DNA of 64,000 nt from Fratercula arctica (taxonomy: Eukaryota; Chordata; Aves; Charadriiformes; Alcidae): NCBI GenBank assembly GCA_947846985.1, contig CANTUZ010000001.1, forward strand, positions 182,728,955-182,792,954, written 5' to 3'. The notes under the pieces are model-generated. The model ran no database searches and had not been told where the DNA came from. It saw only the letters and a program-made list of their open reading frames with translations. Each line of letters begins with the position of its first letter. Position 1 is the first letter of the stretch. Below, one piece after another: positions 13,101 to 28,100 of the stretch. The position numbers and the translations under genes are program-made.

Positions 13101-16100
13101 TACTGATAAACACTACTGTTGGGCCAGATTTCATATTCTCGACTTTCTGAGCAGCATCCCATCCCAGAACAGTCAAGCAGCTCAGATAAACTAGCTCAAG
13201 CAGTAAACTTCTCAATATAGTAGCAACTGAATCAATTCCCAGGCAGATTTAATTGAAAATGGAAACCATTCAAATCTTATATCTCAATATACAAGCTTAA
13301 AATTGGAAGGAAGACAGGAAGCAAAGTACAGTATCTTCACATACTTTTATTTTTTTCCTGATACCGTAACAGACCAGAGGAACTGGGTATCGTTATTGCT
13401 TCTAGAGAAAGTTCTAATGGGACAAACCTTCCTATGTAGGCATTTGCACTGCATTTACTGTCATCCTGCCACAGGCACAGAGAGCAGCACATGGGAAGGA
13501 ACCTTAAAAAGTTCCCCTGTGGTACCAAAGACTGTGGGGTTGATGGGATGAGAGATGGAAGAAATTCCCAAGTACTACCCAAAGCAAGCGCAATGGTATT
13601 GAGAACAAGCATTTGTGGACAGTAATGTACTATGAAACACAAGTGAACAGTTCTAAGAAAATTTTTAAATAATTTTGGTTTTTTTTAAAGATCTTCTAAA
13701 TCAGTGTGGAAAATGACATATGAGACCGCAGATAAAAATATGTGCTGTTTAGACACACAACTTTGTATTGCCAAATTTCTAGACAAAAGAAAGTTTTGGA
13801 GGAGTTTGGGTTCAGCCTGTTTTTTTTGTGGGTTTGGTAGAGCTCTTTATTTATTGTGTTTGGGGGGGTGCTGTTGTTTTGGGTTTTTGTTTCTTTGTTT
13901 GGGGGGTTATTTGAGGGGGTTTTTTTGGCTTGTTTTGTTTTTTACTTCACAGTCCATGCTTGCCAAGTAATTCAACGTAGGCACACATTTGTCTAATACA
14001 CACACCAAGTACCTGAAAGAGAGGCATAAGTGAATTTCACGTTCAGCAAGCTGTTACTCTTTTTCCCAAAGGCTATCTTTAAAATTCTTAAATAGAAGAA
14101 CCCAGAAATCATGAAATATCTGCTAACGGAGCTCTTAAGGCTTTTTATCGGTATTCTGCAGAATGCCATTTGTTCATTGATACTTAACAGAAAGCAACAA
14201 GTAGTGTACTGTAGTAGCATTTACTGATTTGATCAACTCTTGTGGTTAACTTTCTAACACTATCAATAAAAAGCTGCAAAAGGAAAGAGCGAGTTGTGGA
14301 ACAGGTTTGTAAGCAGTAATACCTTATGTCAGTAATACTGACACACAATACTCTTATTATATTTAGTTTTCTTCTCCTTCCAAATCCCTTAATGAGATCT
14401 ATAAATCAGAAAAACACTCCGTTTTTCTCTATATCAGAAAAATGCTCCAGAAATTGCTGTTTTTATTCTTAAAGTGAAATTGAAGCAATTATGTCAAGTA
14501 GGTTTCATTTGCTTATGCCTCAGTTTTGTAATAGTGGTATGGACTTCTGCATAGCAGATGTAAATAAAAGTTAGCAAACTACCTCTGCTTTTGGATTTCT
14601 CAAGACAAAAGAAATTATACGAAGAAAAAGAAAAACTATTGTACATAATGGGCTTTTTCTTTATTTGATCTCATTCCTTCCTGTCAAGTATGTAGTTTGT
14701 TCAAAATCAGAAAGCCCTGAGTTAAGACAGACATTTCTGCTTACAAATTATTCCGCCGCGTAGCTTCATCTTTTTTTTTTGTTTGCTTTTTCCTTTCACT
14801 TTGATTACAGTTTACAATGACTATAATACACATTACTATCTCTTGCCTTTTTTTTTTTTTTTTTTTTTTTAAGGCCATTTCCTATATATTACAACTAGCA
14901 CTTACTAGAACATATTTAACACAGCAACAAGCCATGCCACTTGGGTAAATTCCTTATCAAAAATCCTTTTGGAACTAGTGTGCGCCTTCAGTTATCTCAG
15001 TGATTTAGTAAGAGTTAACTTCAGAGCGTAGTTCCACAACAAGTCATATTGACTTAAACCGGTGCTGCTACAATTCTAATCTTCTCAGCCTCACTTGGAT
15101 CCATATTCCCGCTCCATGCCTAACCTGGCATTGGTATTTTCTCTCAGGCAACTGGTAGATAATTGTTTAATTGATTGTGGTGGGTTACAAACACCTGAAG
15201 CAGCACCAGGGTGAGGTAAGGACTGGAGTGGCACCAGCTTAGATTGATCTTTCTACAGCAGTTTAAACCTGTCTCCTTACTGCATTCACGACTTTTATTT
15301 ATTTATATATAAATAAAATAGGACCCTTGGCAGAATTTGAGAGCCGTAAAAGTTAGCATCAGTAAGACTCAAAGAGGTAATGCATTTATTTTCCTAAAAA
15401 TAATAGACATATATATCTAAGCAACACTGAAAACACAATATTCTGGCTGTGAGTAAAAACTTTAGATTCAAAGATAAATTTTTAAACAGAATGCTGTTTA
15501 ACAGAGATAAGTTTTAGTAAGGGATAAAATGAACAGTAGCTGAAGAGAATGTTTGTGAAGAAGATAATTCATTGTTTGTCACTTCAATCTCCTCTGTTAA
15601 CATAATCCTTTGCCTTACTTAAATAATCCTTGTACAGAATTCTTCCAAAAAATGCATCAAGTAAGATAAAAATTGTAGAACACATAGTGAGTTTACTACT
15701 TCATCAAACCTGAACTGGTTTATCTCTCTACTCTGGTGAGACCCCACCTGGAGTACTGCATCCAGCTCTGGAGCCCCCAGCACAGAAAAGACATGGACAT
15801 GTTGGAGCGGGTCCAGAGGAGGGCCACAAAAATGATCAGAGGGCTGGAGCACCTCTTCTGTAAAGACAGGCTGAGAGAGTTGGGGTTGTTCAGCCTGGAG
15901 AAGAGAAGGCTCCAGGGGAGACCTTATTGCAGCCTTTCAGTAATTAAAGGGGGCTCATAAGAAAGATGGGGACAGACTTTTTAGCAGGGCCTGTTGCAAT
16001 AGAACGAGGGGTAATCATTTTAAACTGAAAGAGGGTAGATTTAGACTAGATATAAGGAATACTTTTTTTTAGAGTGCAGGTAACAAAACAGTGGCACAGG

Positions 16101-19100
16101 TTGCCCAGAGAGGTGGTAGATGCCCCATCCCTGGAAACATTCAAGGTCAGGTTGGATGGGGCTCTGAGCAACCTCATCTAGGTGAAGATGTGCCTGCTCA
16201 TTGCAAGGGGGTTGGACTAGGTGACCTTTAAAAGTCCCTTCCAATGCAAACCATTCTACAATTCTATAAATCGGCACACTAAAGTACCTCTTCTATTCTA
16301 CTTCCAAATGGCATAAACACGCTCTCAAACATAATTTCCAAAAATAATTAGGCATACTAGACTAGGTAAGGTAGGACCTAATTTAACATAACGCAACTGT
16401 TAAAAGTCAGCTTTCAGAATAGAAAGACATTTAAGACATTAAGACAGTTGGCTGTCACAACACTGTTGCATGTCATGGTGTCAATATTCTGTTCCACTTA
16501 CACAAAAACATTTGTTATCAACTCACAAACTAATACTACAAAGCTTCATATACAAGGGAAAGAACCTTGTATGGTTACGCAAATATGTATCACGAATAAA
16601 TATCAAGACTAACATCAAGAATAATTTGTTAGCATGCAAAAATAGCATCACCTTTTAAAAATAATACCAACAGCATGAGATCACGGAATTGGTTTATTGA
16701 TGAACTTTTCCTCAAATGTAGATCATAACACTCAAATGCAGCAGTAGGTGGAAACAGCTTATCAAAAAAATCTTCTCTTTGCAGGAAAATGCTTAAAAAA
16801 AGGATGCCTATATCGTCAATAGCACCAAACTTTTTCCTTTCCTCTACCAAAATCTACAGCACATCTCATTTTGTCAATTAAGGGGGTGGGGAGGGAAAGC
16901 AACCTGCATTCACGTAAAGAAACAACATCTAAGCGAAGCTGATGCTAGCATTCCCACCATCTCTCAATGGGAATTAAATTCTCTGAAATGTTTAGTATAT
17001 TCAAAACATAACAAACAAGTCCTTGGAACTGAACGGATGAAGCATTTGTCTTCCTAAGGGAAATTATGTACAAGTCCTGTGTGACAATACTCCCCATCCT
17101 GTGAAAGCCATGACTACGTTCATTAAGCAAACTCATCAGCTGGTCGTTGAGATGATTTAGTTAGATGCCATCTTAACAGTAGCTGTCTGGACTCGAAGGG
17201 AGACTCCCTTCTCTTTCCCTCCCCACTGTCTCTCAGTACCTAGCTGTTTTTCAACATGTTTGTTAGGAAACCTTTCCACAATAATCAAGCCTTATCCATG
17301 GGAGTTTGCCTCATTATTTCCCAATACAGCATTAACTTGCTAGTTTGATACCATCTACCACCTGATTATAACACTAGCTATAAAACTGGACGAGACAAGC
17401 TTGCTTTCTGAAGTCTTCTTTAAAGTGAGGTGTTAGCCAAGATCTTACAGCATACAGGTATACAATCTTATCTTTAAGCATCTTGCCCTATCATACATTG
17501 TAAACAGAGGATGTCCTTACAGTTTATTAGCATTATGTAAACATCATTGATAAGAAGAAAATAATAATTTTCCCAAAATGTGACTTAGTTTTATGCAACA
17601 AATCAATGTTATTACAAAATTTAACTGAGTTTGCACACACTACTGAATTTTTACTTACATGTATGTCATAACATACTAATAGCTGTAGTGAACAGTTCTC
17701 ATGCCCCCTCTTAACCACTTTAAAAAAAATATAATGATGACACCAATTTCATATGACAATTTACAACCTTACAAAAACTGCAGGGTGGAAACAGTTGTAC
17801 ACACAAAAAGCCATAGATCCTTAAAACATAACATAGCCTTGGATCAAAACACGTTGAATAAACACAGTGGCAGTTGAGAACCGCCATGAGGAGAATTAGG
17901 TTTTTTGCTACCAAATTTGGTGTGTTTACTGTAATTGACAAATAAATACTTAAAAGCCTATTAGTACCTAACTGTTCTTCATTCAACAATAATTCAGGCT
18001 GGGTTTTTAAGAGTATCAAAACATTCTTAGAGAAGATTATAACAACCTGTCTTTAGTCCAAAGAATACTTTGTCAATCCTTTAGAGTCACAACACGGAAC
18101 CTGTATTTAAATGTAACTAACTAAAACATTTCAAAAGGTCAAAGTACAAGAAATACCATACACAGAGCATCTGACTGACATCACCTATTTGTAATTACGC
18201 ATTTTGAAAACAATCCTACCCATTTTTCTCTAATGGCTCTCCACTGGAGTTAAACTCAAGATTTAGAACCCTTCTAAGTTTTACAGAAAAAGGAAGCTCT
18301 ACTGCATGACACTGTATATTTACAAGCTCAGCAGGGAAAAAAAGAAAAAATAAAAATTCAGGTAGTGGGAAGTTCTGCTAATTTGACAATTCCCACATAG
18401 GAGAAACTTTGAAATGTTTTGATTAGAAAAACAAAGCTTTCATGACATCATTCTGAAACGAAATAGAACAGCCAGACTCCTCTATCTATATGATGGGAGT
18501 CTCCCATCAACTAGGGGTAAAAAAAAAAAAAAAAACCACAAAACCAAAACCAAACATAGCTCAGACTCCTGTGGGGGGTTCCAGGGTCCTGGCTGAATGG
18601 TAGGAATACTGCAGCTGACCTCAGAAGCTCATGAGGAGAAATGATTAGGGGAAAAGAAATTAAATGATCAATACAGCATATATTATGACTTCAAAGATTA
18701 AATTCCTTCACGCCAACCTCAGATGGAAATTGCATAAGCAATTAAATCAGAATTCTGCAATATCTCCTAAAAGGAATAAAAATTTCAGTAAGCAACTTTA
18801 GAAAGCAAACACTTTTTAGAATTCTGCAAAGAAATAAAAGAAAATAGATCTTCAATAAAGACCATGGTCAATAGTTATGCAAATAAAAATATTTAAAAAT
18901 TAGAAGCAATCACTCAACAACTACAACCCACTGCAGTGAAAGCAACATTCACCTTACAGAATAATCCCCCCATTAGCTGAAACATGCAAAAAAAATCCAG
19001 TTGAATATAAAAGGAATGTTTACCTCCTCCCCATATTTTTACGTTGTAAGGTGGAGACAAAAAAATTCTAGAATTGAAACCCTGTCTGCCAGTCTCTCCT

Positions 19101-22100
19101 TTTCTCCCCATTCTTGCAAGCGACAAACGTTTCAGAAGTCGAGTGACAGCAGTCTTACTTACAAAGCAGGTCCCACCAACAAAAACAACAGCAGAAACTT
19201 CAGTTAGCATTAATATTTTTAGTAAGAAAACAGCCACTGTTCACATACATAATTTTAAGTCTCTGGGTTCTAAGTTAAATGGAGGAAAGAGGTTCATCAC
19301 AGCAACAAACCCAAACTTGTCTGAACTGAAACTTTTTTGCTTTCAATTGCATTGACTTGCAATAGTGAACAGTTCTGAATGGTTCTTAATTACACATAGC
19401 CTTCAGTACAGGGCAGTTTTAAAATGCAAAGTGCTACCTGCACGAGAAGATTCCAGTTCCTAAAATTCATTCAAAATAAAAACCCATGGACCAAAGGAAC
19501 CCAAAGCACTAGTAACACAATTAGACATATAAAATTTTGACCAAGAAAAATCAAACTATAAAACATAAATCTCAGTTTGCAAACAAATTGGTTGTTCCAA
19601 GCACAAAAGAGCTAAAGAGGCAGTGTAGCAGAAAACAGCTCTCAAAGAAAATGCAGCAGCTACTGAATCAATAAGACTGCTGCATAAGATATAAAGTGTA
19701 ATATGCAGTGATTAAATATTTAGTGTAAACCAAAATCTACTTTTAAGTTATCTATTACCTATTATCTTGTTCCAAGAAGTTTGAACTTCCCCCCTCCACC
19801 CCCCCAAAATATCTTAAGCCAAGGTAAACTAATTTAGCGAGCAGCCTAATACAATGGGTCTTCTCAACTAAAGATTTCAACAGACAAGTCCTTGCCTGGA
19901 GTTGTAGACAGGTATAATGAATCTACCACAATGACCTATTATAAGGAAACAGTAATTTCGTTTATGAATAAACAAGTTACTCTAGTAGTTCGTGTGAATA
20001 CCTGAGAGATTCAATGTTCTGGCAGAGCTTTTATTTATTTATTTATTAAAAGAAAAAGGCATGTGCTAATGAATATGATTAGAACTCCGCTTATCAATCT
20101 CTGTCAAAAGCAAGACCATTTTCTTTGGGCGACTGCCATACTTATTTCCCTCCACACATGTTTTTTAATAAAGAATGAGGTTCTTGTATGGTGTCCCTTA
20201 AGACCTGTCAAATATTGCAACAGAACAGCAGACTTATGTACATTTTTAGCACCATCTCATAAATCCCTTTGGCTAAGTTTCTCTCCTATAAGCAAGACAA
20301 AGATCAGTTTACATTACAAGAAAATTTAAATCCAAAGCCTAAAGACCTCCCACAATACACTGTTTTAAATGAGTATAAAATATTTAACCAGGTTCACTGC
20401 TCCATTCACTAAAAAATACATCAGGGAGGGGAAAACCAAGAAACAAGCTACCCCCAGTAATTCAAAGGTGATTGCACAGTGCTAACGTAAAGATTACTGC
20501 CTTGGCCTATGACACATCTGAACCCTCAATATTAAATCCTGCTTTATTGAGAGAAGAGTCAGTGACCCTTAACTTCTACCTGGAGACACTCTCACCAATG
20601 GTTTTGGTTTAAAATAACCATTCTTGCCAAAGAACAATTTTCTTCTTAATGTGCAATCTTCAGACTACTCCTCTAGAGCATCCCGTCCTCACAGATTGCT
20701 CTGCAAGGGGTGAATCACCAAGTGGAAGGTACTTCAAGCAGAGATCAGAAAGCCACGATTGCTGGGCTTCTGTCCCCCACTTCGCTACACATTTTGTCCA
20801 TAGCCTTCAGTAAACACAATCCCACTGTGAAGGTTTATGAATCTACAAAAATTGGGGTATATTATGCTTTACTGCCCTAAAGAGGTAACTGTAAGTTTAA
20901 TGTTCAGAAAGCCACATAAAATTTTCAGAGGAAAGGCAATGTGCCATCGATTTAAAAGTTTTCCAAAACAAAATATAGAACTGACTGATGAATCTTAAAT
21001 TGTTCATACATCACTGATTGCTTAAAATTAGCTTTCAACATTTTGCCAGATAATTTTCCTTCATTTCTAGCATCAAAATTACTTTATTATTTCTATTTAT
21101 TACAAAATATTTCCTGTGCACTCCACAGAAAAACAGATCTGGTTTATATACACAAATGCATTAGTATTAAAGACTGGACTAAGAATAGTTCCTAATTTCA
21201 CACAGGACATGGAAAAAAACCCACAACAACCATTAAAGAAAAGAATACATGTAGTGGCAGCAAGTTTCCTTCATTAACAAAGGAAAACATATTCATGTCA
21301 ACAACTTGAGAAGAGATATTACAAGTGTCCTATGTGAGCCACTTCTCAGGAGTCTCTATTATATGAACAAACATTACTACTGATGCAGAGTACTTTGTCT
21401 ACAAATATGGCAATTCTAATTTTACAAAAATCTGGACCTCGGATAATTTTAAGGATCAAATTTAATGCATGTATAGCTGGGATTTACAAGTGCGTCATTT
21501 TGTAATTTCTCTTTGAAGATGAGCCTTACCCATCTTAAGTTGCCAAGTTTCACATATTTCACATCTTATGAACTCAGTTTGGCTGAAAAAAAAAAAGAAT
21601 GAAGTAATGCTCTGTGCACTCAAAAGGATTAAAATTTGGCATGACTAAAGTGAACAGCAGCTAACAATCTTCTAAAGTATTTCACACTGAAAAGCTCATC
21701 TGACTTCATAAAAATGAACTTGTATGCAAAATCCATTACTATGAGGCCCATACAGAAGTACTGCAAAACTGGAGTTCTTCAACATACAGCAATAGTTCCC
21801 TGCAACTTTTTAAAAAATCTGACATGTATAATAGAATTCGAGTGCTTTGAATAAATGAGTTTGATATATCACTAAAGACAAGTAATAACACAGCCCCAGA
21901 AGCGATCAACGTCAGTAAAAGATAAATGTACAAAGAAGTCATGTGTTATTTGATCTCTACTCCTCTCATAATTTCTAAGTTTCACAATTCTCATAGCATC
22001 AGCGACCAAGACATTAAAACTGTCATCACGTGTGCAGAAAATTCTCTGTTCTCCAAACTAAGAGATTCTGCTTTGATGCACAATTCTTTATATATGCCAA

Positions 22101-25100
22101 AGAGGCTTGAACCAAGAGGCACTTCAAACCAAGCTATGATTGTAGGGTTACACAATTCACATAAGTTCCTGGAGTTCAGAAATTCAGCAAGAATCTCTTA
22201 GGTCAGAACAAGAGAAAAAGGGCTGGGAACTAATTTTGAAGTCTATGCACATCCTCTGAATTACTTTATTTTTTTACATATAAAAAAATGATACTACCCT
22301 AACGAAATCATGGTCAGAATGACAGCTGTTCACTCAGCATACTATAAAACAGGGCTAACAACTCTCAATTCTTGAGTGGTCCAGGAAAAAGCAGAAAGAT
22401 TAGTAATGCTCTGCTTAATGGTAGACTACTGGCAAATGACAGCTGCTTGGAAATTGGAGCATAAGTCCATAAGAAGAAAGAAGGCAAGAAAAAAAGACAG
22501 CTAAGCAAAGTGGTAGAACCTCAACAATCCTCCTGTCATGCACGGAGAATTGCTGCTGGTCAGTGGACACGTCACAGCTCAAGCCACAGCTATGCAACTG
22601 CTAAGTAAGCAAGCACTTCCTATTTTTAAGGAAAAGGCAAGAAGCTTAAAAAAAAATCCACAAAAGAAACAGCAGCAAAAAAAAAACAAACCAACACACA
22701 AAAAACCCCTAACAGATGGTTTCTTCAACATGGGAAACTTTTACCCCCCAAAATTCTGCATCATTTAAGGATTTTTGATATTCCAGATAAGCAGCTACTT
22801 TTACTTTGGGAGAATCTTAAGTAATGTTTTTCAGCACTCCAAAAAAGATAGGGGGAAGAAAAATGGAAAGAAGAAGAGAGCAGAAATTACTTTTTGACAG
22901 TTAAGTTGCCAAAAATCAAAGCAGGAAAATGTGAATGATTAATGCTTAAAAGGAAATGCTAAACATAATATTGACAACAACTTCTTACAGCACATTTTTA
23001 GCTGCTGAATGAGTTATTTTTAAAAATATTCAAGAAAATTGATTATTTATGTCAATAAAAGAACTACTCTTTTTAGAATTTATAGTCACTGTACTGACTA
23101 CAGAAACCCAGTAGCTTTACCAGTCTCTTGAGTGTCTTTAGCTTCACAAATCTAACTTTGTACTGTGTTTTAGCCATGTTCCATGCAGTTTTTTTAAAAA
23201 GTACTTCTGGTTAAAGTAATCTTAAATCTCCCTCTATTACCTCAAAGAAAAAAAAAAATTACAGGTACTCCAGAAGAACTTACCCAAAATAACTTCCACC
23301 ACACCAAAAAGAAAGAATTTTGCATATAATCATTTTTTAATCTCATGGGTTTTAGTGCAAATGTGTTTGAAATGAAAAGTAATTAGCATTTGCACCACAG
23401 GAGACAACATATACTAAGTACTGTACTTTGATTTCCTCTGTTGAGATCCACTACACAGCTCAATAGTGAGCAATATGCAAAAAAATAATTAAGTTTATTA
23501 CCAAGCATGAAATGCTACAAGTGTTTAGCAGTCTGATCACAGGAATTTATATCCCAGGTTATTTACTATTCCTGTGCTCTTTTTGTACAATCAGACTTCT
23601 GACATGCTAGCACATATTTATATAATAAATCAGGAGGGCTTCATTCAATCACAAACACATTCCCATACCCTCAACCGAACCAAGTATCTTTATGAATTTC
23701 TTCCATAGTGTTATTGTAGTTCTGTAACAGTTACATACTCTGAAATACATAATAAAGACTCCGATGGGACTATCACCTACCACGCAATGCATTTTTAAAG
23801 CCTTCAACAAAACAAGCTGACATTTTATCCCCACAGTTTAAATGGAAGAAATCAGGATGCATTTAAGACAATCTTTTTGACCACTGGGTGCCACTCTTGT
23901 TCTGTGTAAAATACACTGCCTGGCACTAACTCATTCTTCTCAGTCTTTTTTTGTTTTTTTTTTTTTACAGCTTTAATCAACTCTGATTCCTCTAAAGCAG
24001 AAGGAAAAGATGCAAGAATTTTTACACAAGTTTCTATAGAACACTTACTACTTTCCAAAACCCTTTACTATTGCTTTTAGCCCCGATAATGCAATTTTGA
24101 GAGAAGTCTAGCGCACATAGACCATTATGGTATACGAAGGATTTTTTTAATGGTGGAGTTATGTAGTAACCTAGTTATGCTATGTCTAAATCATCACATT
24201 CAAAGCCATAGATATCTACTGCAACTGTGTAGCCCTGTAGCACTGTATAGCCATTGCTACTATCAGCTTCATACTGAGTTCGCAAGGCCTTAAGACAGAG
24301 GCTTTGCACAAGCTTGTCAGGCTTGCTCTGAGCTTTTCTTGACCTGCCTGAAATTTCTTTTTTTAACTTGGTGCAGTTTTAACAGCAATTTTTCTAACTG
24401 ACCAGGTTTCTGTAGCTAACTTGGTTTACTCTGGTTGATCTTTGTATGGTACAACCACAGTTTTATATAGATAGCAGTGACAAGGAGTTATTCTATGTAG
24501 AATGAGATATTTATGACTAACATCTTGATGCAGCATATAGAAACACTGGCCTGGTATAAAAGCAGACACCTTGAGAAATGGAAACACAGAATGCGGCATA
24601 TAAAAGTCCAGCCATGAGATTACATTCTTAGATTAGACTGTTAATATTTCAGTTATACTAACAATTAATTCTTGTCCGAATATTTAAGGTGAGTTTTATC
24701 CTTGTCCAAAAGCGTTGAGTGTAACACTATCCTGTGCACTTTATTTATCATATTGAATAATCCCATACCAAACATCATTGCAGGCATATGTACGTTACTG
24801 CCCTACTGTTTAATTACACTTCATAGATGGGAACTTGAGGTACAGACTAAGAAGTGCTTGCAGAAATGAATATAATGTATGATGAAAATACCAATTCATC
24901 AGTCCAGCTGAAAAAACAGGGAGGTCAGAACAAGGCTGCGCTGAACTTCACAATCCCATTATCCACCCCACCAACCTTTAAAATGGCGCAGGTATCCTTC
25001 CACTCTATTGTGTCCCTAAGGTACTTGCTTCTGTGACTGCAGTATTAGACCAAAGAATTCTCTTAAGTCATGTAAAAAGTATGACTGATCAAGGACTAAA

Positions 25101-28100
25101 TGACTAACAGTCCCAGGCCAACATCCCAAAGATGCTATCATTATGCCTCCTATCCTTACTAAACAAATGCTAAAATAGAGACTTTCATGTCATACCATTT
25201 ATTTAATTTGTACTTCAAACAATACAACCAGAAACCACTTTTGCACTGTCGTCTTTTACTTCAACAGATGTCCTTTCCCACATCCCTGTCATTTCATTGC
25301 TCTGCTCTACAGACAGAAAGAAAAATGCTCTAAAGAGTTCCAGCTGATGCATGGCACTACTGTAAACTCTTATAAAATACCTGTACTCAGGTTGACGACT
25401 TATAGGATGATCATCCCTTGGCCATCTGTATCCTGATTCATCCTGCAAAACATACATGCAAAACAATTGTGTGACGTGTATCTCAACACCAGAGGTGATG
25501 TACAGTTAGTTGCCAAATGGTACGTACTTACTGCAAAACCAAAGCATCTAATGAGCTAAAATAAACTACTAAACATTCACAGCAAAGTTCCTCTCAGTTT
25601 ACTCACTCTACACCATTCCTCTTATTTTCTTCCTCTATTGATACTAAAGAGAGCAACTTTGAGATGCTGTACAAAACACAAAACCTGCAAAAATTTCCAT
25701 ACTATATACATGGGCCCTGACTTAAAAAAAAGAAAATTTTCCTCATTGAAATGTAAATTATCATCACTAGCTTGAAATTACAGAATTTCAAACAGCTGGG
25801 TTGGAGGAAGCAGCAGAAATGACCTTTCAAAGGGAGCATAAATTTTGTACTCAAGCGCAGCTACTGGGGAAAAAAATGCGTTCAACACCATGACAGAATT
25901 TAAATAAGGAACAACTGTGTGAATTAAAAGGATAGGCAGAAAACATTCAACAAGCCGCGTGTGCAAGGACTTGTTAAACAGAAAGATTTTGCAATCATTC
26001 TTCTATTCATACAGAGGACTCCTGGTCACTTTTGTTTTCGCAGTTCAGACTCAGATTTCCACAGAGCTGGACAAGGGCCCTTGTCTAAGTCAACAGAGTA
26101 GCTAGGAACCATAAGAAGCAGCAAACACCTGTTACCATATAATCACAAGTCTTAGAAGCACAGTAACTGCAAAAAAGCAGCAAGTATGAAAACCTAGATG
26201 CTTTTTCTATTCATTCTATTTCAGTTTATGAGAACAGCAATGTTCTGTCTGAAATAATACTTTAACTATTCAGTATTCAAGAATTAATAAGATAAACATC
26301 ATAAAAACATGAGAAGAATCACCTTACGTACACCTCGGTGTGGAGGGCCACTTCTTCGGTCATGGGCAAAACTGCGACCCTCTTCATAGTCTCTGTACTC
26401 AGCGTGACCGTAATCATCATACCGACTGTAATTCCCATCCCCAGGTCTTTCAAGCAGTGGTGGTTTCTTGGGCACAATGTTTACTACTCTATGGTAATCA
26501 TCCTAAACCACAAAAAAACAAAGTCATATTGCTTTTAACAGCTGGAAATCTGTAGTGAATACATAAAAGTAAAAAAAAAAAAAAAAAACAAAAACAAACA
26601 ACCCACGTTATTTCTAAATATGGGACTATAATAATCTTAAAGCTGAAACAACATACGGGAACAACAAACATTAACAATCATGCCAGTCTGATGGTGGAAT
26701 AACTTATTAAATCTAATTGGACACCATTCATACGCAATCCTTAGGCATTACAAGTTTTATTATTGGGGGATGTTTGTCAACTGGTTTAAGCTTCCTTTGA
26801 AAGCTTAAAGCAGTAGCATCAGCTACTTTTTTTTTTTTTTTTAAGCATTAGCTACATGTATTTCCCACAGACTTTTATATTAACTTAGGAATTCAAAACA
26901 GAAAGTTACATCTGTAAGCCTGTAAAACAGAGAGCCCATTTGAAAATACTAACAATTTTCTTAATGTCAATAACATCCTCCACATTATGGAGATTACAGT
27001 GAAGACAGTCCTTGCTTCAAAATCTGAATAGATTAACACCTTCTCAATACACTGCAGTAGATGATCTGAGGATTCAGGTGACAGAGACAGTTTTAACACT
27101 CTCAGGTTTTCTTTTAATACAACTTTCAGATAGCATTTTGCTAGAATGCCAAATTAATTTATTGAATTTCCTTCAAATAAAATGTCATACACCATTTACC
27201 AGTTAAGGAAATCCTTTGTTTATTAAGCGCAAATTGCACAGTTGCAAAAGATACAAATTCAGTTTTCTACAACCAAGTATTATATAAGGCAGCTGAAAAT
27301 AAAAAGCAAATGAAAACATGAATGCAAGATCTTGTATTTTTAAGTCGTCATCCTTTACCAAGACATCATCCTTTACAAGCTATAAATGCAGAGACTTGAG
27401 TGAGCACATGCTCAAGGTGTACCCACTTACAGTTAATTGTGTCAAGTCCTTGCAACTTTATGTTGTTTAGCAGGATGTGAAAGCACGTGTTTCTACTATA
27501 ATCTATACGTGATACATAATTGGCACATGATTTAGATTAGGACAAGTCTCTTGCTCTCCCAAACAAGAGATACTTCATTCTGTATCACTGGCATGTCTCA
27601 GCTCCAACATATTAACTGTCAGCAAATGCTATGCGTGTTCACAGATTGAATAAATTAATTTGATTTTAATTGTCTAGTCAAAATTCAGTCAGTAAAAGAC
27701 CTGTAAAGGTGGACACATACAATGACAAAGGCTTACATGGAGAGAAACTGCTTGCCAACTATCCTGAATCAGCAGAGCTGTATGACGAGCTTCGTATCCT
27801 TCTTTCAGTAAGGCAGAGAGACACCAAATCTTGGTTTGCCCAGCTACTGGGGGTGGTGTTTTGGGTAGTACTGATTGTGATAGATGAGTGTATTCTGCTC
27901 GTCCCTTCATCCCCAGCTCCAAACACATGTAATATAAAGCTAGCATTGAACTATCTAGTTAGTTCTTGCATCAAAACGAGTGCATCACATCTTTTAAATT
28001 TTAAAGCAAATTTTCATAATGCATATGCCATGCATTGTTTCATGGACAGTTTGAAAGACTGAAATAATTTAGGAATGTCACTGTTGCAATGGTTAAATTA

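Larger units (their letters stand above)
7230..25380. other. PPHLN1 large intron (18.2 kb)
   Basis: AT-rich, with many short ORFs of random character. It holds the CR1 at 15.7 kb, T-runs at 12916-12935 and 14848-14870, an A-run at 18519-18535, and a G/T-rich tract at about 13806-13955. A possible LTR-like segment at about 24.2-24.75 kb is described under findings. No exon was recognised. Confidence 0.65.
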
